Shown piece after piece: positions 13,606 to 24,867 of a stretch of 64,000 nucleotides of DNA. This stretch comes from Bryopsis sp. KO-2023 (taxonomy: Eukaryota > Chlorophyta > Ulvophyceae > Bryopsidales > Bryopsidaceae). A program made the position numbers and the translations under genes. The stretch's first letter is position 1, and each line of letters begins with the position of its first letter. The notes beneath the pieces were generated by a model. The model had not been told where the DNA came from. It searched no databases and worked only from the letters and a program-made list of their open reading frames with translations. The stretch is from NCBI GenBank assembly GCA_030272585.1, contig BSYQ01000009.1:2480001-2544000 (forward strand), written 5' to 3'.

Positions 13606-14529
13606 ATTTTTGTGCAAAAAACATAGGTGTTAGGAAAACTTACATATATATATATATATAGCGGCAGAGTGGGCAGGTTATCTTTCTTTTCTTCTCTTTT
13701 GTCAGGGAAGTTTTGTTTTGTTTTGTGAAAAAAACATGACCGAAAAGAACGAACAAAAAATTTGACTAAGGTTTCAGTTTCCTTTAAGGAAAATGTGCAT
13801 TTTGTAACATACGTCGCTGTGTTTAGCAAGGAAGAAATGGATGCAAGTTTCTTTTTTTTTTTTTTGGGGGGGGGGGTTAAGGATGGAGTGTGGAGTGTGG
13901 AGTGTGCAGTGGATGTGTAATGTTCCTCGATTACATTTTTATCGCCCAAATAATCAAACAAATTTTCCTCCTCCTTTCAAGCAGAGCACTGGCATGCTCA
14001 TTTCCCATGAAAACATGAAAAGTGAAAAGGTACCACAAGGATCACATGTTTTCGAGCCCCCTGAAATATCCTCGACACATTCAATCAACAGAGGAACGGA
14101 AAAGGAAGCTTTCTGGACTCCTACCAAAGAATTCAACTTTGTATGAAAAAAAGAGAGCTGCTCTGCATGACACAAAGCGCAGTACCCAGCCTTGGTTCAA
14201 CTCACTCCCAGTGCTCCTCCATCTTGATGACCTCTGCAGCTTTTCTTGCTGAGGGGTTGGAACTCAGGAGAGGTGCACAGCCCTAACAGCATGTCGTAGT
14301 TGATGAGTGCAGACGTCTGGCCACATCAAGCTGCTTGCGCTTCGGGATGGATATTCTATCGCAAATCCTGCTCGATCCCTGCTGTCTATCGAGATACGTA
14401 TCTATCGCCTGTCGCCATTGTGGACATTTTTTTGCATAGAACCCCCTCAACCCACACAACTTCCCTCGATCCTCGAGATCTTTCCCAACCATTGCGTGGA
14501 TGTATTACGTTTGAACGAATCCCCTTTTC
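13606..14529. other. Intergenic: polymerase epsilon 3' flank and phosphatase upstream region
   Basis: It holds a (TA)n tract at about 13642-13660 and a T/G homopolymer run near 13850-13877. Short open frames occur around 14022-14290 and 14300-14590, but I see no family similarity or convincing splice pattern in them. It probably contains the polymerase 3' UTR and the promoter and 5' UTR of the phosphatase gene. Confidence 0.6.
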
Positions 14530-16702
14530 ATGCAAAACCCCTCTGGATTCGTCACCTGCCCGATGTCGACAGTCTGCAGCGTCCCTAGAGGTCTCGCTTG
14601 TGGAGCACACACCCGGTCTGTCAGGCCCATCCGGTATGGGTTCGTGGCGGGCGCCTCATCACGCCCCCGTTACCGTAACAGGGCAACCCACGCCATGAAC
14701 GGCGCCAGCCCCCTCCCTGAACTCCTGGACGTGGGCGGTGAGGATCTCATGGACTGCATGAAGATCGATTTAATGATTTCCTTTTCTTTCACATCCAATG
14801 TGGGGCTTGGATTCGAAATTCATATTTTTTTTGTCAGTCATCATGGCCACCATTGCATCATCTGGGGTATACGATAAGGGAATGTATTTCTGAATGCAGA
14901 TCCTGAGTTTGATTCCACGTACGCCTTCGCTTCGTATTCCAATTGGTTGGTGCCCGGTCGAATCATGCTGGGAAGATATCCGTTCATTGAGCCCAGCCGA
15001 TGCAGAACTCGGGAAATGGGGGAGGCACAATTGCGACAAATACTGGAGGCTGGCATCGGCACCTTTGTCTGCCTTCAGGTCAGTATGGATTATGAGAATC
15101 GAAACATAGATGTTGATGACTTTTCTCATCACCCCAGCCTTTCATTTCCACTGCATCGAAATGTTATGTAATTTGAGGATGCTTTTCCTGATGGGTGTTC
15201 TTTTTGTAGATTTTGCATATTTTTGTCTTTCATTTTGGGGGGCTGCTGGTCACACTCGGTTTCAGCGGCGAATTCGCTCAAAGTGAAGACTTTTTTCGAA
15301 AATGGGTTTGTGACAGAATGACTAATCCAGAAATAGTCATTGATGTTTTGTTTTTGGCGAAAATTGATCGTAGGACGAAGTGCCCCCACAAGACGAAATG
15401 AGGGTGGGTGGTGAGAATGGATTTCTTCCGTACAAGGCCACAGTGGAGCTCATCGCTGCTGCGATGGCAGGGTATGTCACCCCACACATCTCCACCCAGC
15501 TTTTTCTTCCCACGGATCAAAATTTTGCTTGTAACGTTCGTTTTTGCACACTCGTTCTGACCCATCGAGTGACTGGCCATGGATTCGCATTTCTTATCCA
15601 AGGTCCAAACCCGTAACCATTTTTTTGCAGCAATGACGACAGGTTTCCAGTCGAAAGATGATTTGTCTGCATGCTAAAAGTTTGTCCAAAAAGTGAGGGG
15701 TTTTGTTTTGGGGTTTGCACACTAGGCCACCTTCAGCAGCGATCGTCAATGGGCTGAGAAATCCAACCCTGGATAAATTTCTTCCCCCTCGGGTAAAACC
15801 TTATGATCTCCTGTTGCATTCCTTGAACAATTGGCTGCTCCGAGAATTTCCCAAAAAAAGTTAAAGAAATGTGTTTTTGATCAGCTCCCAGGAATAACAG
15901 GGACTGGCTGCATGTTAAAATTCTGGATTTTGGATTTTTGCAGAGAAATCCTAGGACCGCTCAAGAAACCCCGAAGATTGAATTGAAATTCCTCCACAAC
16001 CCCATCGTTGATTTGGGGGTTCCCAGCACGGAGAAACTGGCAAATGTTCTCGAGGATTTGGAGGCCAGGGTTTCGCTCGGAGAGAATTTGTACATTCATT
16101 GCTGGGGAGGAAGGGGCCGTGCTGGCACTGTGGGGAGCTGTCTTTTGGCCAGACTTTATGGGTAACAGAAACCTAAGCCTGGAATAATTCTTGGACATTC
16201 TGATATTGTAGCCATTAGGGTTGGAAAAATATGCTTTGTTGGGGTGTTGGTGGATAGATGGATGGATGGATGTGGTGTGCAGTATTGCGATCGCAATCCG
16301 CTCAGAAAAGTCTCCATCAACATCACTTTTTCTGTTTGTTTTTTTTAAACCACCATACATTTCACACAATCTCGCATGGAAATTCGGAAGAATGGGTGGT
16401 TTTGTTTTGTTTTCTTAGTCTTGATTTGTTTTCCTTTTTCTTTGGCGATCAAACAGGCTTTCTGGAGAAGAGGCCCTCAACATCACTTCCCTTGCATTCC
16501 AAACCAGGGGCGATGGAGGTTGGTGCAAAAGACGAATCTGCCTGTTGGTTTTAATTTGTTGAGATTGTTTTTGTATATTAATATAGCTTGATTATTACTG
16601 ATAATTGTTTTTGGGTGTGTGTGTCTATGAGCAGTAAATCAGTCCCCGGAAACAGCGGAGCAAGTTCAGTTAGTAAAAGATTTTGTTCGAAGCCAAAAAT
16701 GA
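14530..16702 (+). CDS. Dual-specificity (CX5R) protein phosphatase with a probable N-terminal targeting leader
   Basis: Exons 14530-14737, 14900-15078, 15374-15471, 15726-15792, 15944-16161, 16457-16518 and 16635-16702 join in phase into 299 residues. The body begins NWLVPGRIMLGRYPF and runs through GIGTFVCLQDEVPPQDE to FLHNPIVDLGVPS. The active-site loop is HCWGGRGRAG (16095-16125), with the catalytic Cys and Arg of the HCX5R motif that forms a phosphocysteine intermediate. A C-terminal helix region ends SPETAEQVQLVKDFVRSQK, a layout shared with uncharacterised phosphatases of algae and plants. The substrate is unknown. The first exon can start at 14530, giving about 55 residues rich in Arg, Ser and Thr and free of Asp and Glu before MNGASPLPE. 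That looks like a plastid or mitochondrial leader. The alternative start at 14695 would give a cytosolic form. Family and active site are sure; localisation is inference. Confidence 0.85.
16250..16273 (+). repeat. (TGGA)n microsatellite in an intron
   Basis: Short tetranucleotide run in the phosphatase intron between exons 15944-16161 and 16457-16518. Confidence 0.8.
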
Positions 16703-18638
16703 TCCATCCATCCGACAAGCAAGAAGGGGGAGGGGAGAAAATAGAAAGAAAAAAAAAAGCCACAACAGTTGATTTCAAATATTGTATTTTTGCTTCTCCC
16801 TCAATTCGTTTGTTGCAAGACATTTAGGAAGAGGGAGTGGGGACGAAGGATTCTCTCTTGATTTGTGAGGTCTGTTGCTTTGTCTTGCTCAGCAAATATA
16901 CAGGGGGGAAAAGGGAGGAGTTCCGATCCCTTATGTTTCGTCTCTTTGTTGGTTTCTATTTTGATTTTGGGTGGTGGCAAACATAGGTGGTGTTTTTTTT
17001 TCTATGATCGCTTCCAGAGGGATTGTGAAATTTTGACATTTGACAATGATCTTTTTTTTTAATTTGGAGGTGGGATTGGCTGGCTGAATAAAGCAGGAAA
17101 CACCTATTTTTTTTTTTGAATTTTGTCTCCGGTTTTCAGCATATGCGTTTGCATGAAATTTCTTTTTCATTTTTTTATGGGAGGGGGAGAAAAAGCTCCC
17201 TGGCTGAAAGGAGCAGTACTGACCAAAATCCAACCAAAATTCGTTATTGCATCAGAAAATGAATTCAGATGTGCTTGCCTTCGGTTGAGGTGTTACAAGG
17301 ATTTCACTTTTCATTGAATTGCTGGGATGCTCAGTTGCATGCAACTGCCAGAATGGGGGTGGAGATGCGACGATAAAACAAACTATTCAACTATTCAACT
17401 AGTATTTTTTGCACCCCCCATGCCATACCATTGACATCACCATCAGTCTTGAACTCTCTTTCCTCCACAAAATATTCTTCTTTTTTTTTTTTTCGGGGAT
17501 ATCATATTGATTTGACCACCCCACACTAATAACCACAACTAACTTGGTCATCGACCGAACCACTGTCAGCCACCCATCAGAAGATTAAAAAAAAAAAATC
17601 ATGTCACGAAGCCACACCGTGGTTGATTTCCTGATTTCCGAATTACAAACCGCCCCGGTATTCAAAATTGTGAACATGCTATTTTCTTGCCATTTTTCTT
17701 AATTTTTTTTGTCCCTTCTCTTATTTTTTTCAAACCTTTTTCTTTTTTTTTAATGGGAGGGGAAACGTTTGGTCGTCTGTCCAAATGCATGCTAGACAAA
17801 ATTACCCCCCCCCCCCACCCCATCAATCATCGAAAGGCAGAAATATAATCAACATATACTATCTTGACCCAAATTTCTTTCAATTACAATCTGTCTCGCT
17901 TGTTGAACCCCACACTCTTTCTCTCTCTCTTTTTTTTTTTTAAACCCTCCTCTTCCTTTTCACACCCACACAGTCATTTTTTTCAAAACCTGACCATCGC
18001 AAGACAACGACGCGGAGGGGGGGTGGGGGGCCAAAAAAACACACCACCAACACCTCTGTGCATGCCATCCCCAGAAAAAAAGAATAAAGTTAAAAGAGCA
18101 AGAATCTCGATTGATTTTTCACCGCCAAAATTTCCCCACCCACACAAATGCCCCCCCCCCCCCCCTTCCCTCTTTTCGCATCGCAAATTCTCGGTTACTA
18201 CCCACTTTTTTTCAACCCGTTTTTGTCAAACCCTCTTATCCCCCCTTTTTACCCAAAATAAAAGAAAAAGAAAAACACGAAGGAAGAAAATGCCCTCCCT
18301 CCCCCCCCCATCTACGAGTCAAAACCAATATCAAACACCATCAATAATAATAAGAGTCCCGATTTTTTTTTTCCAACGATTTTTCGTGGCAAGGAGGTGA
18401 TTTTTCTTTCCCCTTTTTTTTGGCTCCAACCCCCTCCTGTGAAACATGCCGAACTCCCATCAATATTAAAAACCTAACAAAAATACGGGCGGTCCAGTCC
18501 CTCCCACACTCCACCGTCTTTTCAGTAAACAAGCACTATCTACCTCAGCCCTTCCCCTCAATTTCTCCAAACTGCCAACGAAGGGAAAAAAAAGGGCACA
18601 ACAATTTCAAAAAAAAAAAAGAAAAAGATTTTTTTTTT
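16703..18638. other. Intergenic, homopolymer-rich, between convergent genes
   Basis: This separates the phosphatase gene (+) from the ArfGAP gene (-), so both 3' ends lie here. It is dominated by T, A and C runs (for example about 17805-17817 and 18151-18165) and pyrimidine tracts. No coding exon or RNA gene is supported. Confidence 0.6.
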
Positions 18639-20742
18639 TTACATTCCCCATTGAGGAGTCCCAGATACTTGAGCGCTCCCGTACAACTGATTCCCTTTCT
18701 GTTGATTGGTCATTTGCGGAAATTGCCCCTGCATCATTCCATTCATTGGCATCGGCCCAGGCCTAGACGCCATCCCATTCGGCATCACCACACCACCTGG
18801 CTGCACCACATTAGGATACAATTGACCTTGACTCATACCCATAGGATTTCCCATCGAGTTGACCATCCCTTGCCCCAGCATTTGCTGCTGCTGAAAACCA
18901 TAACCATTGTTTCCACCAGGTACCACCCCCATTCCTCCCATCCCAAAACCACCACCCCCTTGCGATTGCTGATGGTAGCCGCCCATATTATGCAACTGAT
19001 GGCCTCCATATCCATTCACAGCTCCCCCGATATTCCCCATGGGTAGACCCAAATTTGGAGGCAAGCCCCCACCGATGCCATTACCACCCGGGGCATCGTA
19101 CAGTTTCAGAATATCCTCAGCCACGCTTTTCTTCTTTTCTTCTGCCGGTTTTTGAGCCTCCAACACAGGTGGGGATGGCTCCATGACAGACAGATGAGCA
19201 CCGGTCTGCCAGAAGGGATCCTGTGGAGCCGAAGATTTCCTAGCCACGATCGGGGACTTTGGAGGGGCAGCCTCGAATGCAGTCCATCCCGAAGGACTCT
19301 CAGCCCTCTGTGTAGACTGGGGTGTTGAGGTGACTTGTGCAGGTGCCCCCTGGAAGCTTGCCCATTCATTTCCACCACCTGGGACGCTGTTCGGAGAGGG
19401 CGGCATGGGGGTTGGGTCGTCCATCCCCAGCAGATCAAAGCTGGCAGCAGGTACGACCGGCGTGGAGCTCCTGGGTGCGAGGCTAGGCCTAGCATTGCTC
19501 GATCGAGGGGTGGGCGTTTGAGATCTGCCCACCACGACTGCACCGTTGGCAAGAGGGGAGGCAGGCGCCGGACTTGGAGGGTTCGCCCCGAGCTTGGCCA
19601 GCACGTAAGGGTGATTTTGATAGTTGTCGATGGTGGGGGGTTGGGCATCCAAGTCGCAGTAGCGTTTGTCGATGTATTTTTCTTGGATGAAACGGGAGAT
19701 CTCGTGGGAGTCATTTTTAGGTCTTCGATATCCGGCGGGTAATCTCTTCTCCCAGAATTTGTTGACGATTTCGTTGCCCGTGCATTTGACGAAGGCGACC
19801 TGGGATGGGAGCCATTTGTCCAGGTTTGTGGAGCGAACCTGGTGCGAGGATGAATGTCAAGAAGGTCAATCCAGCTGCCTGGCTGTAGTGTATTTTTTAT
19901 CGGAGTTTCTATATTTTTTCGATGAAAGAGTGGAGTAGGGGGCAGTCCAATGATAAAATAAAATATATGAAAAAAATAATAGTGTTTGGGAAAAGTGATG
20001 ATTTCTGTTTTTGTTCGAAAGGGCCTTCCCCCTGACTGACCAAAATTGGTAGAAAGTGTGTCGAATTTTTATTTTCTACCTTCTTTCTTTCTTTCTTTTT
20101 TTTTATTTTATGATTATTATCTAGGGACAGATTGTAAAACAGTGAATCTATTCAGCAAATGTTTTTCAACTCCAAAAAGAGGCAGCAAAAAAAAAATAAA
20201 AAAGATTTCGAATCGAGGGAATAAACCCTTTCAGATCTTGTTTATTTGCAGCTTTCTCTTGTGCCCTTTCTATATTTTTGCATCCTTTCTTCCAAGTTTA
20301 TATTAAACTATAATCTATATTAGGAAACCTTCTTGTTCTTTGAGTGTCTTTGGTCAACTCCAATACAAAAGAAAAACACACAAGCCAACAAGCCCACCAT
20401 TCCCACCCCCATGCAAAAAAAAAGAAAAAGCAAGAAAAAGAAACCCTTTTGAACAGCTTTTCCCGAGTTTTTCCCACCAACCTGAGATATATGAACGCCG
20501 AGCGACCTGTGGATTCCGGAACAGGTCAAGCACATGAAAGCTCCGAGGTTGACACTGGCCCACGTGGGGCCCCTCACCCCACAGTCCGCGCAGAATCGAT
20601 TATGCTCCTCCTTCAGCAGATCCGTCAACACTTTCTTGTGCCTCTTGTCCTGGTCGGGACTGACTTCCGTTTTCCTGTTCAGCGACATGTCGCGCACGAT
20701 CCCTTTTCGCTTCCCCTCGCTTTTTTTTTCCTGTTCTTTCAA
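18639..20742 (-). CDS. AGD5: ArfGAP of the AGD5/SMAP type
   Basis: GTPase-activating protein for ARF small GTPases, acting on vesicle budding at the trans-Golgi or endosome in characterised relatives. Two exons on the minus strand, 20742-20482 and 19838-18639, join in phase 0 to give 486 residues, close to Arabidopsis AGD5. The N-terminal exon carries the ArfGAP zinc finger: CADC, 16 residues, then CLTC, followed by [11 protein letters not shown] with the arginine finger. Exon 2 opens [16 protein letters not shown] and completes the domain. The rest is low complexity: Pro/Ser-rich, then Gly/Met/Gln/Asn-rich to the end. Within it are WASFQ, WTAFE and DPFW, short motifs of the kind that bind clathrin-adaptor ear domains, so coat association is likely by inference. 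A slightly later in-frame Met at MSLNRKTEV is an alternative start. It is divergent from LIN37. Confidence 0.93.
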
Positions 20743-21691
20743 GTTCGACGACCGCTCACAATCCGTCCCAGCAACAGAAAAAATTCCCCGCAGTGTTTTT
20801 TTTTTCTTTCACACAGGACGGATACGACCGTTTAAAAAAAAAAACGAAACTGCTTCTTTATGCTATGGACGGAATCCGGGCTCCAGCAAAGGAAGGCACG
20901 AAAAATCGCACGCAGCACGACGGAAAACGGAACCGCAAAAATAAAACAGAAAATAGGAACAAAATCTGCCCAGGCTCGTTTCACCCACAGCGCTCACAGC
21001 GAAGGAGGAAAATAAAAAAAACAAGGTCCCTCCACTGTTTTTTTGCTTTTTTTCGGGCAAATTATCTCCCCCCTCCGAGAAAGTTGCGTCCCGTGAAAAC
21101 AACTGGGACGTTCAAGAATATTACGATCCTCGAGTTTTTTTTCCCCTGGTTTTTCTTGTTTTTGTTTCTTGTTTTTCTTTTTTTTTCCGCGCTGAGGGTG
21201 GAATGACGTTTAATTTACCATCTCCCTCCTTCCACACAACCCAACTGTGACGATTCTGCTCGAATGAAAAGACTCGATCGTCACGGAAAGATAAAATGCC
21301 AATTCCCCCACACACTTCCCACCCCAGCGACGAAAGCAGCCCGCCGCCCTACCCAAAGGCAACGCATATTTCCTTCCCGACCTGGTGAGCTGTTCACCTT
21401 GCGGTGTCAATTGCGACACCATTGGGGGGTAGTTCCAGTTTCTCCATCAGAAACTGAATGACTGTGAAATTCAACCCAATCCTCCTAAGTTATCGACCTT
21501 GGACGCTCACAGTGGTGGGTGCATTCTTCCTGACCCCTTCAGTGAATATATTGCACAATGGAGGAAAGACCCCCAACCAATTTCGACATGAATCTGACAT
21601 GTATGATGGAGGACATCGTTTTACAGAGGGTTGATGGAATGAGCATTGAACACTGCACATGTTTGCTGGACAGACAGGCCGATAAGAAAAA
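20743..21691. other. Divergent upstream region between the ArfGAP and LIN37 genes
   Basis: About 950 bp containing both promoters and 5' UTRs. An ATG at 21558 opens a 45-codon frame (MEERPPTNFDMNLTCMMED...) ending before the LIN37 start. It could be an upstream ORF or part of a longer first exon. I see no clear TATA box or known cell-cycle element. Confidence 0.5.
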
Positions 21692-22564
21692 ATGACTTCC
21701 ATGGATGAGGGAGATCGACAGGAGGGGACCACTGACCCTGGAATCGAATGCTACCATGTTGCCGATCGAAAGGTTTGAAAGCAATGCCATTCTTCAAAAT
21801 ATACATTTCCAAGATTTCTCAGTAATCAAACGGTGGATTCATTTTCCCAGAACAACCCACAACCCCCCCCCCCCCTCCCTTGGGGTTATTTCACTCAGTG
21901 TTTTCTTCTCGATTTTTTGCGTCAAACCCCCACTCCGGCTACATTTAGCTTTTTTTTTTGGTGGATTATTTGCCATCGGTATGGCTGGCTGACATGGTTG
22001 CTTGCAGTTTTTTAGGTTTACGTTCCAAGAGAGGGGGACTCGTCGGTGTATTCCATCTGTAGACAATGGGTGAGGGGCATTCCAGCACCAGATATGTGTG
22101 AATTTGTGGATAAGTCTGACCTCCCTTCCACCCTGCCTGACTTACCGGAGCCCGGTCCTCCTGCTGAAGAAGACCCATTCGACCATCCACCTCTACCTGG
22201 GGCAGAGCTCTACGAAATCAGGACGAAAGATCCAAAGGTATGTGATGTGATGTCTGCGCAATGCTGCTCCAGATCTTTGTTTTTTTTGGGGGGGGGGCTT
22301 CTTTTTGGCTGAAGTTTTGGTTCACTGGAAATCCTGGGACTGTGGTTTCGCGGTTTAGCCAAACGGGGATTTGTTGAGTTTGAAATGATTCTTTGTGGCA
22401 TTGTCTTTCTGCAGAGACTGCTGCAACTTCACAAGGAGCATTGGGTCAGGGTCAGAAATTACCACATCGCTAAGCAGAGGTTCAAATGCCAGCGCTACAA
22501 GGAGAGAGTGAAAATCGTCTGCGATTATGCTGCCAACGCAGTTCGAGAGGCGAAACGATCTTAG
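21692..22564 (+). CDS. LIN37: LIN37 family subunit of the MuvB/DREAM complex
   Basis: LIN37 is a core MuvB subunit, part of the DREAM complex that represses cell-cycle genes. Exons 21692-21772, 22016-22237 and 22415-22564 join in phase 0 into about 150 residues. The centre, YHVADRK joined to VYVPREGDSSVYSICRQWVRG, follows the family signature (human: [20 protein letters not shown]). A Pro/Glu/Asp-rich linker (LPSTLPDLPEPGPPAEED) is followed by a basic helix, HKEHWVRVRNYHIAKQRF, matching the family's C-terminal MQRWKRIRQRWKEASHR segment. It is shorter than animal LIN37 (about 250 residues) because the N-terminal region is missing or reduced. An unrecognised upstream exon near 21558 is possible, since an in-frame stop sits just before the chosen start. 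Identification rests on the two conserved blocks. Confidence 0.75.
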
Positions 22565-22891
22565 TTCAGTTTTAAGAAAAGTGGTGTAGATGAATTTGCT
22601 CATAGCAGGATGAGGGGGTGACATAGGTCGGTTTTGCTGGGTTAGGGATGGTTTTTGTGGATTTCGATTTGCTGCCAGCTTGTAGATTTTGTTTGTTGGA
22701 AAACTGAAATTTGGGGTGGTATATTGTGTTGCCCTCGAAAATCATCTGAGTGGGATGTACTGGCCTGATTACTCTATCACCTGTTCGTTGATGATTGGCT
22801 GCCTCATCATTTCACTGACTACTGTCTGTGGTGACCAATGGGGGCAAAATGCACGAACCACCACCATTCAACCATTTTCTCATTGAACCAG

Positions 22892-23784
22892 GGGCGACAG
22901 TGAACAAAAAGATTTGAACAAGAAAATTTTCGACAAGGCGCGGTCGGTTTCAGGTATCTTGCCACTTCTGGCTCCACCAACTCGATGCGTTTCTAATGTG
23001 ACGGAACAATACATTGGTTTTGGGGTGTCGAAGCCCCCTTGGCACCAACTCGCAGGATTCGAAAGTCAGACTGGGGCGCAAGCGTGATTAGATCGGCTTT
23101 CAAATCACTGGATTTTACATTGTGTGCTATTATCATTAACTCACACCATGGTTTTCCCCCACCAGTGCTCGAAGCTGCAGGTGAGTTCAGACTTCCCACT
23201 GGTAATCCTCGATTGCTGTGTGTGTGGATTTGCTGTTGGGTGGCCGAAATGGAAGACAGGTCTGCGGTGAAGTTAGCCGCAGTGACTTTCTTGGCAGGGG
23301 TGGCATGCGGATGGGTACTTAACCGATACACAAGAAAGGTGATGTTTGAAAAAGGAAAAGTGTTTAAGTTTCAAGTGTTCTTTAGTATTTTCAAGCGTTT
23401 TTCTGGAACGCCGGCAGTTGATTTCTTTTCACTCGTGATCTTTTTTCATCCACCAAGCTAGTGCAAAATAGGCAAAAATAATTCAAAGAGAGACAAGGTC
23501 TTTGGGTAATTAGTTATTTTATTATTTTAATTTTTTGTCCAGAAATAGGGTTATGAGTTATCTCACCAATATCTGTGAACTTTGCTGTAATGGGCCTTGA
23601 CTATTTTTCGTTTGTAACATTTTTGCAGCACTTTCGGTCAAATCATCTGGTGAAACGACCCACGGTAGTCCTTTCTGGATTCTATTTTTAGCCATTTGCT
23701 CACTTGGTCCTTTTTTGTATTTGTTGCTCCCAGAAAATGAAGAAAATTGCTGCCTATTTTGAAAAAAAATCGAAAAAGATGTAG
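22892..23784 (+). CDS. Probable small one-pass membrane protein, 5' exon(s) not identified
   Basis: I do not recognise this gene. Four segments chain in phase with proper borders: 22892-22953 (GDSEQKDLNKKIFDKARSVS), a 15-nt microexon 23166-23180 (VLEAA), 23256-23338 (DRSAVKLAAVTFLAGVACGW then VLNRYTRK) and 23734-23784 (KMKKIAAYFEKKSKKM, stop). The product would have a charged helix, one hydrophobic segment of about 18 residues and a Lys-rich tail. That resembles a small membrane anchor with a basic cytosolic end. The consistent phase across three junctions is the main support. The start exon, expected between 22565 and 22890, is unclear. It may be a spurious chain. Confidence 0.4.
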
Positions 23785-24841
23785 GGGGGCACTGAGAGAG
23801 GATGAAGATAGCCAGAATGTGTGGTTTTCATCGTCTCCAAGTCTGACACATTAATGGTGCAACTAGGCCAACATGGCTCGTTCAGGCACGATGAATGGGG
23901 GCTGAAAATAAGCCTCCATGGGTGTGTGTTGTGGAAACAAGATAAAGGCAAAAATAGGGCAGGGGCTGCAAGCTCCTCGATGTGCGTTAACGATTGGATT
24001 GCATACATTCAGAAAAGAATAGAATGCAAGTTATTGTTGGTGGCCCGCTCATGAGATTTATTTTAACCTGGGTTAGGCATTTTTCTTTTTATTCATCTGG
24101 GCGGCTTCTTTTGTGAGTTTTTTTTCCTGGTGTGTCTTGTTCATAGAAAGACTTGAGGTTTGCAAATACCTTGCAACAAAAAAGTGTATTTGCCCTACAT
24201 ATAGAATTTTACAAGAAAAGTGGAAGGGTGCCTTATGTTGTTTGAACTAATCGTTCTTTCACCGAAAAAAAAAGGAACTGTAAAAAAATAAAAACAAAAA
24301 CAAATACTGTCCAAAGTTTCACGAGCTTCTGTTATATTCTTCCCCAGTGTCTGTCAAGCATGCGAAATGCCATATTTGCTGCGTAAATGAACCTGAAAGC
24401 GATGGAAATCAAAAAGGACATCAAATCAAATCAATAGTGGATCAAAGATGAGCATCATGTTATTTTTGTTTGCCCTTTTGTATCAATCATTGAGAGTTCT
24501 GCGATTTGTTTGTCTTTAGGCATCTCAAAGGTCTGGTTTTTGTTGGTGGTCAGGTGTATAAGAGCGGCTTTGTCAAATTCGCTCGTCTATATTATGAGAT
24601 TAGCTTTGCTGATGTTTGGATCCAAGTTAGTTTAACCATTTGTTATTATTAAATATAATTTTTTTTGTTTGTTCGTTGTGAAGGGTGATTGTTTGTCTGT
24701 AATAGGAGGTCGGCTTTTCTTCTTCAAAATGTAGTTCGATGTTTGTTTGTTTTTGGGTGGGCCGATTTGATTTGATCCAACTGGCAAAAAAAGACGTCTG
24801 AGAGATCAGTAATTAATGGGTAGGGTCAAAAGATTCACTGT
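23785..24841. other. Intergenic, AT-rich
   Basis: No coding exon, RNA gene or repeat is supported here. It ends at the target-site duplication of the LTR retrotransposon. Confidence 0.6.
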
Positions 24842-24867
24842 GGTAATGTAGTCGGGTTACTGATTAT

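Noticed and set aside
13950..14590. Separate small gene upstream of the phosphatase
   Set aside because: Several short frames (for example from 14022 and 14307) lack family similarity, splice continuity and consistent composition.
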